Source: Cloacibacillus porcorum
GTDB taxonomy: Bacteria; Synergistota; Synergistia; Synergistales; Synergistaceae
Assembly (NCBI RefSeq): GCF_001701045.1
Contig: NZ_CP016757.1
Location: 434,001-498,000, forward strand
Length of the DNA stretch: 64,000 nucleotides
Direction: 5' to 3'
Shown here: in pieces, positions 9,017-18,168 of the stretch
Numbering within the stretch: the stretch's first letter is position 1
Layout of the letters: each line of letters opens with the position of its first letter
Position numbers and translations under genes: made by a program
The notes under the pieces: generated by a model
The model's input: the letters and a program-made list of their open reading frames with translations, nothing else
Told to the model about the DNA's origin: nothing
The model's database searches: none

Positions 9017-9775
9017 TTAGTCGCAGTTATTTTTTCTGTCGTTGATCAATTGTTTTACGATATTGTCAGCCGATAATCTCAATAATGACTCAAGAGAAGT
9101 CAGTTTGGGTTCTACGTCGAATTTAGGGCCTGCGATGCTCAGTGCCGCTATCAGGCTGCCGTCGGAGTTGAATAGAGGGACGGCTATCTCCGCCGCCCCA
9201 TATGTCATTTCTTCGACGCTGATAGCCTTGCCCTCGGCGCGTATTCTCTCTATCTCCAGCTTGAGAGCTTTTGAATCCGTGATCGTAAGTGGTGTGTAAG
9301 TTTCAAGTGTCGACTCTAGAATGTGGTTTTGCAGGCTTGGCTGCGCGTAAGCCAACAAAATTTTTCCGCAGGCGGCGGCATGAAGTGGGAATACCTTGCC
9401 CATTTCAGCGACAAGCTTTATGGTTCTTTCCGGTTCTACCTTATCAAGGCAGATTCCACGATAACCATCCTGTACCAGCAATAGGACTGTCTGACGGCTT
9501 TCTTCACATAGCCGGACCATTTCATCATGGGAATGTCTTGTGAGTTCGAGGCGCAGCCGCCACGAATTTGTCATGCTTAAAAGCTTGAATCCTATTCTGT
9601 AATTGAGTGTTTTCGCGTCCTGTGTGACCCAGCCGTTTTCCTCAAGAGAATCTAATATTCGTTGAACCGTACTTTTCGAGATATTTGTCCTCAGAGCAAG
9701 TTCTCTGATTCCAATATTGTCGTCTGTTTCCAGAAGTACTTCGACTAACGCCATAACTTTTGAAGGCAGGCTCAT
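9017..9775 (-). CDS. IclR-family transcriptional regulator
   Basis: 252 residues from the ATG at 9775, eight or so bases after AGGAGGAAG; a TTG one codon upstream is a weaker alternative. The N-terminal winged helix-turn-helix contains GIRELALRTNISKSTVQRIL (about residues 23-42). The C-terminal effector domain has the IclR stretch ISVEEMTYGAAEIAVPLFNSDG. It lies 24 bases before livG in the same direction, so it probably controls, and is transcribed with, the liv operon. The effector is likely the imported substrate or a metabolite of it. Confidence 0.9.
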   Translation of the reverse strand: MSLPSKVMALVEVLLETDDNIGIRELALRTNISKSTVQRILDSLEENGWVTQDAKTLNYRIGFKLLSMTNSWRLRLELTRHSHDEMVRLCEESRQTVLLLVQDGYRGICLDKVEPERTIKLVAEMGKVFPLHAAACGKILLAYAQPSLQNHILESTLETYTPLTITDSKALKLEIERIRAEGKAISVEEMTYGAAEIAVPLFNSDGSLIAALSIAGPKFDVEPKLTSLESLLRLSADNIVKQLINDRKNNCD

Positions 9776-9842
9776 CAAACTTCCTCCTCGGATTAAAATC
9801 GGGGCATATAACCCGTATTTAAAACTGGGACAGCTGACCTAG

Positions 9843-9870
9843 ATTATATATACTTAGAATCTTTTGTCAA
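9843..9870 (-). promoter_or_regulatory. Predicted promoter of the iclR-liv operon
   Basis: On the minus strand TTGACA (complement of 9865-9870) is followed after 16 bases by TATAAT (complement of 9843-9848), a full-consensus pair. It lies about 70 bases upstream of iclR. Just upstream of it, AGAAT-AA-ATTCT at 9894-9905 is a perfect palindrome and a half-site TTAGAAT lies in the promoter spacer, a candidate IclR operator. Confidence 0.7.
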
Positions 9871-10068
9871 TATAGTGTGATTGTTTTAAATTAAGAATAA
9901 ATTCTAATTGATGTAACTGTGCAACATGCGCAGGAAGCATGCCAAGTTTTAGCTTTGTTTATCGACATTTTATAGTGCCGCGGATGAATTTTATCGTCTC
10001 CTCCGCGGAAGGGATATTTAATGTAAAATAAACGAAAGGATATCCGGCAGAGATCGGGGGCTGTGCGT

Positions 10069-11241
10069 ATGATTTTCAGCGGCGGGGGAACGCAGGGTAA
10101 AAATAAAAAGATAGTTCTTCTCGCTGCGGGCTTTTTCCTGATGTTCGGCTATTCCAACGTCTCTTATCTGCTGCCGATCTATTACGCCAACGTGGGATTT
10201 ACGCCGGCGCAGTCGGGTTTGCTTGTCTCCGCCTTTTATTTTGCCACGCTTATTTTCCGCCTTTTGCTCGGCAACGTGCTTGTCCGCAGCGGCTTTAAGC
10301 GTCTGTTTGTCATCGGCGGCATATCTACGGTGGCCGCCTCCGTCTGGATCGTTCTTGCGGGGAGCTCCTTCTGCAGCGCCTTTGCCGCGCGCTTCCTGCT
10401 CGGCGTGGGGACCGCCTTTTCGCAGATATCCCTTGCCACCTACCAGTCCCTGGCCTTTGAGGAGAGGGAGCGCGGTTTGGCCTTTTCGCTGATCATGGCG
10501 GGCGGACTGGCGCCGATGATGACGATCGTGCCGATTGCGGATTGGCTGCTGGCGCACGGCTGTTTTACCCTTTATATTATCATTCCCGTTTTGCTGACCT
10601 CCGCGATGGCCTTTCTGACTGTCTTTGTCCTCAACACCGAGGATGTCGTCCTCGACTCCTCACACGCGGCGGCGAATCCCCTTCGGGGCATCGGGGACTG
10701 CCTGAAGATACCTGAGTTGTCTCTGGCGCTCTTTTCGATGTTCCTATTTTCATTGACGGACGCCGCCTCCGCCTTTATGGCTTCGATGACCTCCAGCTAC
10801 GGTCTGATGGCCTCCTATTTTCTCTCGAGCAATGCCGTGATCGGCGTGCTGGTACGCCTCTTTCTCGGTAAGGTGCTTGACCGCTATCCGCGCAGGAGGC
10901 TCTCGGTGCCGATCATTGCCGGAATGTCGCTCATGCTGCTTTTTGCCTCGATCAGCCCCAGCCGCGGTTCGCTGATGCTCTTGGGGGTCGTCTTCGGTGT
11001 CGGCATGGGTTTTGGCTTCCCGCTGCATCTGGCGCTTGTCTCTGACAACGCGCCCCTGCGGCTGCAGCCGCAGGCGATCGCCCTGACGTGGTTTTTGGTA
11101 GCCTTTGATTTTGCGCTTGTGCCGCTGACGACCTCTTATATCAGCGGCTTCACCGATCCGGTGACCGGATTTCGCGCCGTCGTCGTCTTCATCTTAGCGG
11201 GAGCGGCTTATGAGGCATATCTATGGAGGAAGCTGGCCTAG
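10069..11241 (+). CDS. Major facilitator superfamily transporter
   Basis: 390 residues with about twelve hydrophobic segments. The ATG at 10069 follows a GGGGG stretch; a GTG at 10063 is an alternative. The N-terminal half has the MFS motif-A-like loop (LLGNVLVRSGFKRLFVIGG) after segment 2, and its counterpart FLGKVLDRYPRRR follows segment 8. Substrate cannot be called from sequence; small-molecule efflux is the usual guess for this type. The 290 bases before it hold the divergent iclR promoter and a CCGCGGA/TCCGCGG hairpin at 9978-10008. Confidence 0.85.
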   Translation: MIFSGGGTQGKNKKIVLLAAGFFLMFGYSNVSYLLPIYYANVGFTPAQSGLLVSAFYFATLIFRLLLGNVLVRSGFKRLFVIGGISTVAASVWIVLAGSSFCSAFAARFLLGVGTAFSQISLATYQSLAFEERERGLAFSLIMAGGLAPMMTIVPIADWLLAHGCFTLYIIIPVLLTSAMAFLTVFVLNTEDVVLDSSHAAANPLRGIGDCLKIPELSLALFSMFLFSLTDAASAFMASMTSSYGLMASYFLSSNAVIGVLVRLFLGKVLDRYPRRRLSVPIIAGMSLMLLFASISPSRGSLMLLGVVFGVGMGFGFPLHLALVSDNAPLRLQPQAIALTWFLVAFDFALVPLTTSYISGFTDPVTGFRAVVVFILAGAAYEAYLWRKLA

Positions 11242-11267
11242 GCTTCGCATTGGACGGGAGGTTTCCG

Positions 11268-11296
11268 TTGACTGATTTTCCCCAGGATGTTACTCT
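11268..11296 (+). promoter_or_regulatory. Possible promoter of the membrane protein at 11334
   Basis: TTGACT (11268-11273), a 17-base spacer and TACTCT (11291-11296). The -35 is good and the -10 moderate. It lies in the short gap after the MFS gene, about 40 bases from the next start. Confidence 0.4.
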
Positions 11297-11333
11297 GGCC
11301 GCAGTTTTTCATTAAAGAACGGAGGCTGGGGAT

Positions 11334-11855
11334 ATGTCATATTACGGCAAATATGGCGCGGATGGCCACGGCGGAGAGGTTCCCGCACAGAACACAGTGG
11401 ATAATAGTTCTTTCGGTAAGCCAGCGTTACGTATTGTGGGCGGCGGAGGCGATAAATGGCTGACCGGCCAGCAGCGTCCCGGCTCCGGAACGCTTTCGTA
11501 CGGTACGGTGGCCGGCGGGGAGCGGCGTGATGCCTCCGACTGGCAGATACCGCTGCCCGCCGCCTTCTGGCTCGTGGGTGTACTGCTGAATCCGCATGTC
11601 CGCGGTTATATATTCAGGTTTTTATGGCTGTTTGTCTCCAAGGGCGTGCGTCCTGAGCTGTATTATCTCTGTTCGTATGTCTTTGATTTTATTCTCATTG
11701 TCGTCGTTTCGTGGGTAGTGACCTGTTCAGCCCGCAGGTATAGGGGACCGGCTGTCTGGAGCCTTCTCGCTATGGCGCTTGCCGCCGCCAATATCGTCTT
11801 TTTTATTCCGACGATGATGGACGCCTTTCGGCTGTATTCGCATCCGTTTTTATAA
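11334..11855 (+). CDS. Hypothetical membrane protein
   Basis: 173 residues, start ATG after ACGGAGG. The first 75 residues are polar and glycine-rich with no recognised motif. Three hydrophobic stretches follow: around 80-98 (ending in LLNPHVRGY), 115-140 (YVFDFILIVVVSWVV) and 147-168 (WSLLAMALAAANIVFFI). I do not recognise a family. A terminator follows directly, so it is probably a single-gene unit. Confidence 0.65.
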   Translation: MSYYGKYGADGHGGEVPAQNTVDNSSFGKPALRIVGGGGDKWLTGQQRPGSGTLSYGTVAGGERRDASDWQIPLPAAFWLVGVLLNPHVRGYIFRFLWLFVSKGVRPELYYLCSYVFDFILIVVVSWVVTCSARRYRGPAVWSLLAMALAAANIVFFIPTMMDAFRLYSHPFL

Positions 11856-11869
11856 CTTTGCGGAGACTG

Positions 11870-11909
11870 CGCCGCCGCTGCCGCTTTTTCATGACAGGGC
11901 GGCGTTTTT
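11870..11909 (+). terminator. Intrinsic terminator after the membrane protein
   Basis: Arms CGCCGCC (11870-11876) and GGCGGCG (11898-11904) are followed directly by five T (11905-11909). The loop is long (21 bases) but the arms and T-run are clear. Confidence 0.6.
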
Positions 11910-11957
11910 GTGTTTCACGTTATTTTAGCCTTTGCCGTCTGTGGGCGGTAGGCGGCG

Positions 11958-13283
11958 TCAGTTACTCTTACTTCTTGCCATATCTTTCAGCTCCTGCAGC
12001 TCCTGCGGCGTGATGTCTTTTGAGAAATAGGAGCAGTAGACGGAATTGTTCTGCAGCAGAGGCTCGGTTCTCAATTCAGGCAGCTTTTCCGCCGCCGCTT
12101 CAAAGTGCGGCGTGCCGGGAATGGGGGAGAATTCCGCGAGCTTTGGCGTCCCCCCGTGGTCGCGGACGAAAGTTATCGTATCCCGGACGGAGGCGGGATC
12201 CTGTCCGGGAAGTCCGAGCAGGATGTAGGTCTCGCAGTCCTTTGTATCATATCCCGCCGCAAGCAGGTTTTTTACCGCGGCGGCGTATTCGCCGCGCGCC
12301 ACTTTGCCGGAGCTGTCGCGCGCCACTCCCGGATCGATGCTTTCGAGCGACAGGCGGATGGTCTTGAAGCCGCTCTCGTAAAGTATACGGGCGCATTCCG
12401 CGTCTATCTGGCGTACATGGAGGCCGTTAGGGGTATGGAGGCGCAGCCCGCCGTCCCAGCGCGCCATGATCTCGTCGCACAGAGGGTAAAAGAAATTTTC
12501 TTTATCCAGCAGCAGCGCGTCGTCGTAGAAGGCGAAGTCTTTTGCGCCCAGGGCGGCCTGGAAGCCGATCTCGAGCAGGACCTCTTCGAGGCTTCGCCGG
12601 TGGTATCGCGGCCACAATACGTTTGAGGCGCAGTAACGGCAGGAAAAGGGGCAGCCGAAGGAGGTCATGACCACGCCGTAGGACAGCCTGCCGTAGAGGT
12701 CCATCGCAGGATAGGGCGCCTCCGGCTCGCAGCGGTCTCCAATGATGTAATCGGCCCCGAGTCCCGCCGCATGCTCCGGGCAGAGGCCTGCATATATGCC
12801 GCCGAGTACCACGGGGCTCTGTGGAAATATCTCCTTTAATACGCCGATTGCCCAGCTCACGCCGGGGTACCAGTAGGTCATCGCCGAGGTGAGAAGGATG
12901 TAATCGGGGCGCGCCTGTCTCTCAAGTAATGATATTATTTCACTTTTGGTCAGACCAAAGTGGCTGTATCTTCGCGGTATCATGCGGTAAACTTCGGGTT
13001 TCCCGATCTCTTCCTTTCGGACCTTCACCCTCCCGAAGCTCTTTTCTCCGTCGGCTGCCTGCGCGATGCAGTCAAGCAGACGGACCTCGTTATGCTCTCT
13101 GAGGCTCTGGAGAAGGTAAAGAAGGCCCAGCGGTTTGGACCAGAGATCCATGAAGGCGAAGTCCCGCACCGGTGGGTTCACGCCGAGGAGCCGCGCGCCG
13201 CGGAGGCCGAGCAGCTCCTGCGTGGCGAGGGGTTTGGAGGTTGTTTTGGAGTGTCCAGTTTGTGAAATAATTTTGTCCGTCAT
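11958..13283 (-). CDS. B12-binding-domain radical SAM protein
   Basis: 441 residues. The N-terminal part resembles a cobalamin-binding Rossmann domain (LLGVNPP, LTSAMTYWYPG, VVLGGIYAGLCPEHA). The radical-SAM cluster motif is C-x3-C-x2-C in FGCPFSCRYCASNVLWPRY, around residue 215. The elongator-type layout continues with FAFYDDALLLDKENF and a late ILLGLPGQDP. It would reduce S-adenosylmethionine with a 4Fe-4S cluster to make a radical; the substrate is unknown. It is a lone minus-strand gene, with the window's B12 metabolism 25 kb away. Confidence 0.85.
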   Translation of the reverse strand: MTDKIISQTGHSKTTSKPLATQELLGLRGARLLGVNPPVRDFAFMDLWSKPLGLLYLLQSLREHNEVRLLDCIAQAADGEKSFGRVKVRKEEIGKPEVYRMIPRRYSHFGLTKSEIISLLERQARPDYILLTSAMTYWYPGVSWAIGVLKEIFPQSPVVLGGIYAGLCPEHAAGLGADYIIGDRCEPEAPYPAMDLYGRLSYGVVMTSFGCPFSCRYCASNVLWPRYHRRSLEEVLLEIGFQAALGAKDFAFYDDALLLDKENFFYPLCDEIMARWDGGLRLHTPNGLHVRQIDAECARILYESGFKTIRLSLESIDPGVARDSSGKVARGEYAAAVKNLLAAGYDTKDCETYILLGLPGQDPASVRDTITFVRDHGGTPKLAEFSPIPGTPHFEAAAEKLPELRTEPLLQNNSVYCSYFSKDITPQELQELKDMARSKSN

Positions 13284-13639
13284 CGCTACCCTTTCTTCGG
13301 AAAATATAAACTTTTAAACGGTTCAGAGTTTAATGCAAAATGTCTCTTTACGGAAGTCTTTGACTCCGCTTTATGCGATAAACACACTGAGAGTGCAGGA
13401 AATTTGTGCTTTCCGCATAATGAAAACGCGGTCAGACCATAAGTGAAGATTTCGCAAATAAAAATATCATATCTAAAATAGGACAAAAGTTTATAAGTAC
13501 GCAGAAATAAAATTAACCGCCCAAAATCATGGAAAAATTACTGGTACCAAGGTTATTAATTGCGTTCACAATATGTTGAACTCATTGTTTGTGGTAAATT
13601 GTCATAAATTATTGGACTATTTAGAATACGTAAAAAGGC

Positions 13640-13668
13640 TTGCCAACTTCCCTAAAAAGTAGTATAAG
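13640..13668 (+). promoter_or_regulatory. Predicted promoter of the GntR-aconitase-citrate lyase cluster
   Basis: TTGCCA (13640-13645), a 17-base spacer and TATAAG (13663-13668), close to consensus. It overlaps an inverted repeat GGTGTAC-tgggta-GTCCACC (13668-13687) at the expected transcription start, a plausible operator for the GntR regulator that follows. The rest of the 420-base gap from 13284 is AT-rich with a TGGTACCA palindrome at 13542 and no gene. Confidence 0.6.
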
Positions 13669-13704
13669 GTGTACTGGGTAGTCCACCAAGGAGGTTTTTT
13701 CACA

Positions 13705-14403
13705 ATGATAGACGCGCCAGTTTCAAGAGGAACTCGAATCTATGAAAAAGTGGTTGAAAAACTGAAGGGTGAAATAGCCGCGGGCAATATTCTTCCTGGC
13801 GATCCGCTTCCTTCGGAGCGTCAGCTTATGGATACTTTCGGCGTGAGCCGCAGTTCGCTGCGCGAGGCCTTCCGTGTGATGGAGCTTCTTGGGCTTATCG
13901 AGTCGATCCCCGGTAAAGGGCGCTTTGTGCGTCACCCCCGCACCATCTCCGCGGACCGCAGCACGATCCAGCTTGAGGATTCCGCCATACTTGAGCTTAT
14001 GGAGGCTCGCCGCATACTTGATCCCGCGATCGCCGGTGAAAGCGCGATGCGCGCTACTCCCTCGGATCTCACAAGGATACTGCGCGTCATAACGGCGACG
14101 GAAAAGACTCTTTCCAGCCCCGAAGAGCGCGCGCAGGCAGACTTTGACTTCCATCTTCTGCTTGCCGAGGCGACGCATAATTTCGTATTCATAAACCTTA
14201 CAAGGATGAATTTTGACCTGATCCTCGCGACGCACGAGAGGATATATAACCTTCTCGACGACAAGGACGCCTTTCTCAACGAGCATAAGGAAATGTACGA
14301 GGCGATCCTCGATCATAACGTGGAGAGGGCGCGCGAGGCGGCCTCCCAGCATATCGACAGGATTTACCGCACGCTGCACAAGGGAATTGCGGCGGGCGAA
14401 TAA
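13705..14403 (+). CDS. GntR-family regulator, FadR subfamily
   Basis: 232 residues from the ATG at 13705, directly after AAGGAGG; an upstream GTG would swallow that site and is rejected. The N-terminal winged helix is textbook: LPSERQLMDTFGVSRSSLRE with RVMELLGLIESIPGKGRFV. The C-terminal FCD domain has conserved D and H residues (ARRILDPAIAGES, DFDFHLLLAEATHN, EHKEMYEAI, HIDRI) that bind a metal and a small acid. It heads the catabolic cluster and is its likely regulator, sensing an organic acid intermediate. Confidence 0.9.
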   Translation: MIDAPVSRGTRIYEKVVEKLKGEIAAGNILPGDPLPSERQLMDTFGVSRSSLREAFRVMELLGLIESIPGKGRFVRHPRTISADRSTIQLEDSAILELMEARRILDPAIAGESAMRATPSDLTRILRVITATEKTLSSPEERAQADFDFHLLLAEATHNFVFINLTRMNFDLILATHERIYNLLDDKDAFLNEHKEMYEAILDHNVERAREAASQHIDRIYRTLHKGIAAGE

Positions 14404-14460
14404 ATATAAAAAGAAAACAAGTGTGGGACAGACAACAAATTTGTAGGAGGAATTGTGACA

Positions 14461-15021
14461 ATGGAGAAAAAAATCAGAGAGCTCTTTCCGGAAATCGAAT
14501 GGATCAAGGACCCCGAACTGCAGGCCAAGGTAGTGGCCTCATATGTGGACGCCCTTAAGACAGGCGGCTGGGAGCCCGAGGATATGGACAAGATCCCCTT
14601 CACGCTCCTTATTCCCAACTGCCCCTTCTCTTATCTAGAGCACGTCCGCGGCGTAACGCGCGTCGCGAAGAGGGCGATGGATGAGTTCAACGCCATCTAC
14701 TCCGCAAAGGACGCGAAGTTCACGATCGACAACGACCTTCTTGTCGCCGGCGCGCTTCTTCACGACGTAGGCAAGCTGGTGGAGTATGAGAAGAACGCCG
14801 CCGGCGAAACGGTGAAGTCGACGATGGGCAAGAACCTCCGCCATCCCTTCTCGGGGACGGTCATCGCGCTGCGCAACGGCTGCTCCGACGCGATCGGCCA
14901 CATCATCGCCAACCACGCCCACGAAGGCGACGGCACGCTCCGCAGCCCCGAAGGCGTACTCGTCAACAAGGCCGACTTCATTAACTTCGAGTCCGTGAAG
15001 TCGTTCCTTGGAATGAAATAG
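14461..15021 (+). CDS. HD-domain metal-dependent phosphohydrolase-like protein
   Basis: 186 residues; ATG 14461 has AGGAGG ten bases upstream. The HD pattern is complete: H in LEHVRGV, HD in GALLHDVGKLVEY, H in the HPFSG segment and HAHEGD. This architecture hydrolyses phosphate esters or nucleotides, but small single-domain members are poorly assigned. Its place between the regulator and the aconitase pairs ties it to the catabolic cluster. The function within a tricarboxylic acid pathway is not obvious. Confidence 0.75.
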   Translation: MEKKIRELFPEIEWIKDPELQAKVVASYVDALKTGGWEPEDMDKIPFTLLIPNCPFSYLEHVRGVTRVAKRAMDEFNAIYSAKDAKFTIDNDLLVAGALLHDVGKLVEYEKNAAGETVKSTMGKNLRHPFSGTVIALRNGCSDAIGHIIANHAHEGDGTLRSPEGVLVNKADFINFESVKSFLGMK

Positions 15022-15062
15022 TTAATATTATCCACCTAATCGAATACGGAGGGATATCTAAA

Positions 15063-16343
15063 ATGGGCAAGACATCTATCGTCAAGATCATGGAAAAGGC
15101 ATCCGGCCATCCTGTAAAGGTCGGAGACCGCGTCTGGTGCAAGATTGACTGGGCGACCTGCCGCGACTTCGGCGGCGCGAACGTCGTTCTCCAGTTTGAA
15201 AAGGAGATGGGCAAGGACGCGAAGGTATGGGACCCCGACAAACTCGCCTTCACCTTCGACCTTCAGGCTCCCGCTCACTCGGAGAAGGTAGCCACCAACC
15301 AGAAGATAATTCGTGAGTTCTGCAAGAAACAGGGCGTCACCCGCGTCTTCGACATCAACCACGGCATCGGACAGCACGTAATGCTTGAAGCCGGAATGAT
15401 AAAGCCGGGCGACGTCGTCCTCGGTACCGACAGCCACATGAACCTCCTCGGCGCCGTAGGCTCCTTCGCTACCGGCGTCGGCAACTCCGACATCGCCGCC
15501 TCCTACATCGCGGGTACAAACTGGTTCCGCGTTCCCGAGACGATGAAGATCGAGGTGACGGGAAAGTTTAAGAGGGGCGTCTGCATGAGAGACCTCCTCA
15601 CCCATATCGTCGGCGACCTCGGCGCCGGCGGCATGGACTTCCTCGCCGTAGAATTCACCGGCGAGACGATTGAAAACGCGACCCTTGACGAGCGTATCAC
15701 GCTCTGCTCGATGGTCACCGAGATGAGCGGCAAGGTTCCCCTCATCATGCCGAACGGCGAAGTGCTTAAGTGGCTTGTGGAGCGCGCCGGACCCGAAGTG
15801 GCGAAGCTCGCCGAAGAGCTCAAGGCCGATCCCGACGCCGAATACTGCAAGGTCCTCCACTATGATGTGACGGATCTTGAACCGCTCGCCTCCTGCCCCG
15901 ACGCCCCCGACAACGTGAAGCCGGTGCGTGAAATCGCGGGTACGGTCGTAGACCAGGTCCATATCGGCTCCTGCTCGAACGGGCGTTATGAAGACATCAA
16001 AGCCGCTCACGAAGTGCTGATGGCCGGCGGCGGCAAGGTCAGCCCGAAGGTGCGCACGATCATCACCCCCTCGACGACGGAGATACAGCTGCGCTGCGTG
16101 CAGGAGGGAATGGCCGCTGACTTCCTCAAAGCCGGAATCGTCTTTACGAACCCGACCTGCTCGCTCTGCACGGCGGAGCACTACGGAGCGATGCCGTCAG
16201 GAGACGTAGGCTGCTCGACGACGAACCGCAACTTCATCGGCAAGGTCGGCAAGGGAAGCCACACCTACCTTATGAGCCCGATGACCGCGATGGCTACGGC
16301 CGTCAAGGGCTGCATCACAGACCCCAGAGATATACTGAAGTAG
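15063..16343 (+). CDS. Aconitase-family large subunit, divergent LeuC-like
   Basis: 426 residues, the usual length of 3-isopropylmalate/homoaconitate dehydratase large subunits. Conserved parts are GTDSHMNLLGAVGSFATGVG and GSCSNGRYEDI. The 4Fe-4S ligands are C in GSCSNG and both C of TCSLC. Two features are unusual: the cluster loop reads NPTCSLCTAEHYG where most relatives have NPGCGPCMG, and the N-terminal SHD motif is absent, the region reading WATCRDFGGANVV. The partner small subunit is the next gene. It likely dehydrates/hydrates a tricarboxylic or substituted malic acid; the changes point to a substrate other than plain isopropylmalate. Confidence 0.85.
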   Translation: MGKTSIVKIMEKASGHPVKVGDRVWCKIDWATCRDFGGANVVLQFEKEMGKDAKVWDPDKLAFTFDLQAPAHSEKVATNQKIIREFCKKQGVTRVFDINHGIGQHVMLEAGMIKPGDVVLGTDSHMNLLGAVGSFATGVGNSDIAASYIAGTNWFRVPETMKIEVTGKFKRGVCMRDLLTHIVGDLGAGGMDFLAVEFTGETIENATLDERITLCSMVTEMSGKVPLIMPNGEVLKWLVERAGPEVAKLAEELKADPDAEYCKVLHYDVTDLEPLASCPDAPDNVKPVREIAGTVVDQVHIGSCSNGRYEDIKAAHEVLMAGGGKVSPKVRTIITPSTTEIQLRCVQEGMAADFLKAGIVFTNPTCSLCTAEHYGAMPSGDVGCSTTNRNFIGKVGKGSHTYLMSPMTAMATAVKGCITDPRDILK

Positions 16344-16358
16344 AGGAGGAAGAGTGTT

Positions 16359-16883
16359 ATGAGCGAAATTCTCAAAGGCAGAGCGTGGGTATTCAGCGAT
16401 GACGTCGACACCGACCTCATCTATCACAACAAATATCTCGCGGAGACCGATCCCAAGAACATGCCGCAGTACGCCTTCGAATACTATCCCGGCAAAGAAA
16501 ACTTCGCCAAGGAAGTTAAGCCCGGAGACTTTGTGGTGGCCGGCAAAAACTTTGGCTGCGGCTCAAGCCGTGAACATGCCGTCTACTGCCTCGAGTACGC
16601 GGGAGTCCCCTGCGTCCTCGCGGAGACCTGCAGCCGCATTTACTACCGGAACGCGATCAACAACGGCTATCCCGTCCTCTTCGTGAAGGGCATCTCCGAA
16701 GCCATCAAAGAGGGAAAGATCAAAGACGGCGATCAGCTTGAGGTTGAGCTCTCAACGGGAACGATCAAAGACGTCACCAACGGCAACACCTTCCATGGCG
16801 ATGCCGTCAGCGATCTCGAAAACGACATAATGAAGGCCGGCGGCCTCATGAACTACATGAAGGCCAAAGCGGCTGCGAAATAG
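16359..16883 (+). CDS. Aconitase-family small subunit, LeuD-like (first copy)
   Basis: 174 residues with the swivel-domain motifs: [15 protein letters not shown] at the N-terminus, [15 protein letters not shown] (around residues 58-72) and [12 protein letters not shown]. The GSSRE loop carries the substrate-binding serine and arginine. It starts 15 bases after its large subunit, so the pair is cotranslated. The C-terminal part is about ten residues longer than the second copy. Confidence 0.9.
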   Translation: MSEILKGRAWVFSDDVDTDLIYHNKYLAETDPKNMPQYAFEYYPGKENFAKEVKPGDFVVAGKNFGCGSSREHAVYCLEYAGVPCVLAETCSRIYYRNAINNGYPVLFVKGISEAIKEGKIKDGDQLEVELSTGTIKDVTNGNTFHGDAVSDLENDIMKAGGLMNYMKAKAAAK

Positions 16884-16909
16884 AGAGTAACAGAGGGAGG
16901 ATAAATCTT

Positions 16910-18166
16910 ATGGGCAAGACATTTGCAGAAAAGGCGCTGGGCAAGGCGGCCGGATACGAAGTGGTAGCCAACCAGGTCGTAACGGTCGAGCCGGACTGGT
17001 GCATGAGCCACGACAACGGCGCTCCGATCGCCAGGACCTTTAAGAAGATCGGCGTCAAAAACGTAAAATATCCGGAGCGCATCTGCTTCATCCTTGACCA
17101 CGCCGTCCCCGCGCCTTCCAGTGACCACGCGGTGAACCACAAAGAGGTCCGCGAGTTCGTGAAAGAGCAGGGCATCCCCAACTTCTACGACGTGAAGAGC
17201 GAAGGCGGCGTCTGCCACCAGAAGATGTGCGAAGAGGGCTATGCCCTTCCCGGACTCGTTATGGTGGGAAGCGACAGCCACACCTGCACCTACGGCGCAT
17301 ATGGCGCCTTCTCGACCGGCATCGGCCGTTCCGAGATGGCGGCGGTCTGGGCCACGGGCAAACTCTGGTTCAAAGTTCCCGAGAGTATGAAGGTTGTCGT
17401 CACCGGCAAATTTAAGCCCGGCGTCTCGGCGAAGGACTTCATCCTCAAGTTCATCGGCGACGTGCGCGCCGACGGAGCCGACTACATGAGCGTCGAGTTC
17501 CACGGCGACGGCATTGAGAACATGAGCATTGCCGAGCGTATGACCCTCTGCAACATGGGCATTGAATTCGGCGCGAAGAACGCCGTCTGCAAACCCGACC
17601 AGAAGGTCCTTGACGCGATAAAAGCCAACGCGAAGAGCGACAAGTGGGAGCCCCTCTGGGCCGACGAAGACGCGGTCTACGCGGCTGAGTACCACTATGA
17701 CCTCGGCGACATCGAGCCCGGCGTCGCGAAGCCGCACAAAGTAGACAACTACGCTCCCATTGAGGAAGTAAAGGGCACCCCGATCCACGAGGCGTTCCTC
17801 GGCTCCTGCACTAACGGGCGTATCGAAGACCTCCGCCTCGCCGCCGGCATCCTCAAGGGTAAAAAAGTCGCTGTCCGCACGGTCGTCATCCCCGCCTCCT
17901 GGATCGTATACCGCCAGGCGATGAAAGAGGGACTCTTCGACATATTCCTCGACGCCGGCTGCATCATCTGCAACCCGGGCTGCGGCCCCTGCATGGGCAA
18001 CCATGAGGGAATCCTCGCCCCCGGCGAGGCGGCGATCAGCACGGCCAACAGAAACTTTAAGGGACGCATGGGCGACAAAGAGAGCTTCATCTATCTCGCA
18101 AGCCCGATGACGGTGGCAGCATCTGCAATCAAGGGCGAAATTTCAGACCCGAGGGAGGCGCTATAA
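16910..18166 (+). CDS. Aconitase-family large subunit, LeuC-like (second copy)
   Basis: 418 residues. It has the canonical set: DWCMSHDNGAPIARTF at the N-terminus, GSDSHTCTYGAYGAFSTGIG, GSCTNGRIEDLRLAAGIL, and the cluster loop NPGCGPCMGNHEG. All three cluster cysteines are present. Compared with the first copy it is the conventional enzyme of the pair, and by context probably interconverts citrate and isocitrate or homologous acids. Only two bases separate it from its small subunit. Confidence 0.92.
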   Translation: MGKTFAEKALGKAAGYEVVANQVVTVEPDWCMSHDNGAPIARTFKKIGVKNVKYPERICFILDHAVPAPSSDHAVNHKEVREFVKEQGIPNFYDVKSEGGVCHQKMCEEGYALPGLVMVGSDSHTCTYGAYGAFSTGIGRSEMAAVWATGKLWFKVPESMKVVVTGKFKPGVSAKDFILKFIGDVRADGADYMSVEFHGDGIENMSIAERMTLCNMGIEFGAKNAVCKPDQKVLDAIKANAKSDKWEPLWADEDAVYAAEYHYDLGDIEPGVAKPHKVDNYAPIEEVKGTPIHEAFLGSCTNGRIEDLRLAAGILKGKKVAVRTVVIPASWIVYRQAMKEGLFDIFLDAGCIICNPGCGPCMGNHEGILAPGEAAISTANRNFKGRMGDKESFIYLASPMTVAASAIKGEISDPREAL

Positions 18167-18168
18167 TC

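Noticed and set aside
11958-13283. Antisense open frames at 12020-13265
   Set aside because: They overlap the radical SAM gene, which has intact cluster and B12-domain motifs.
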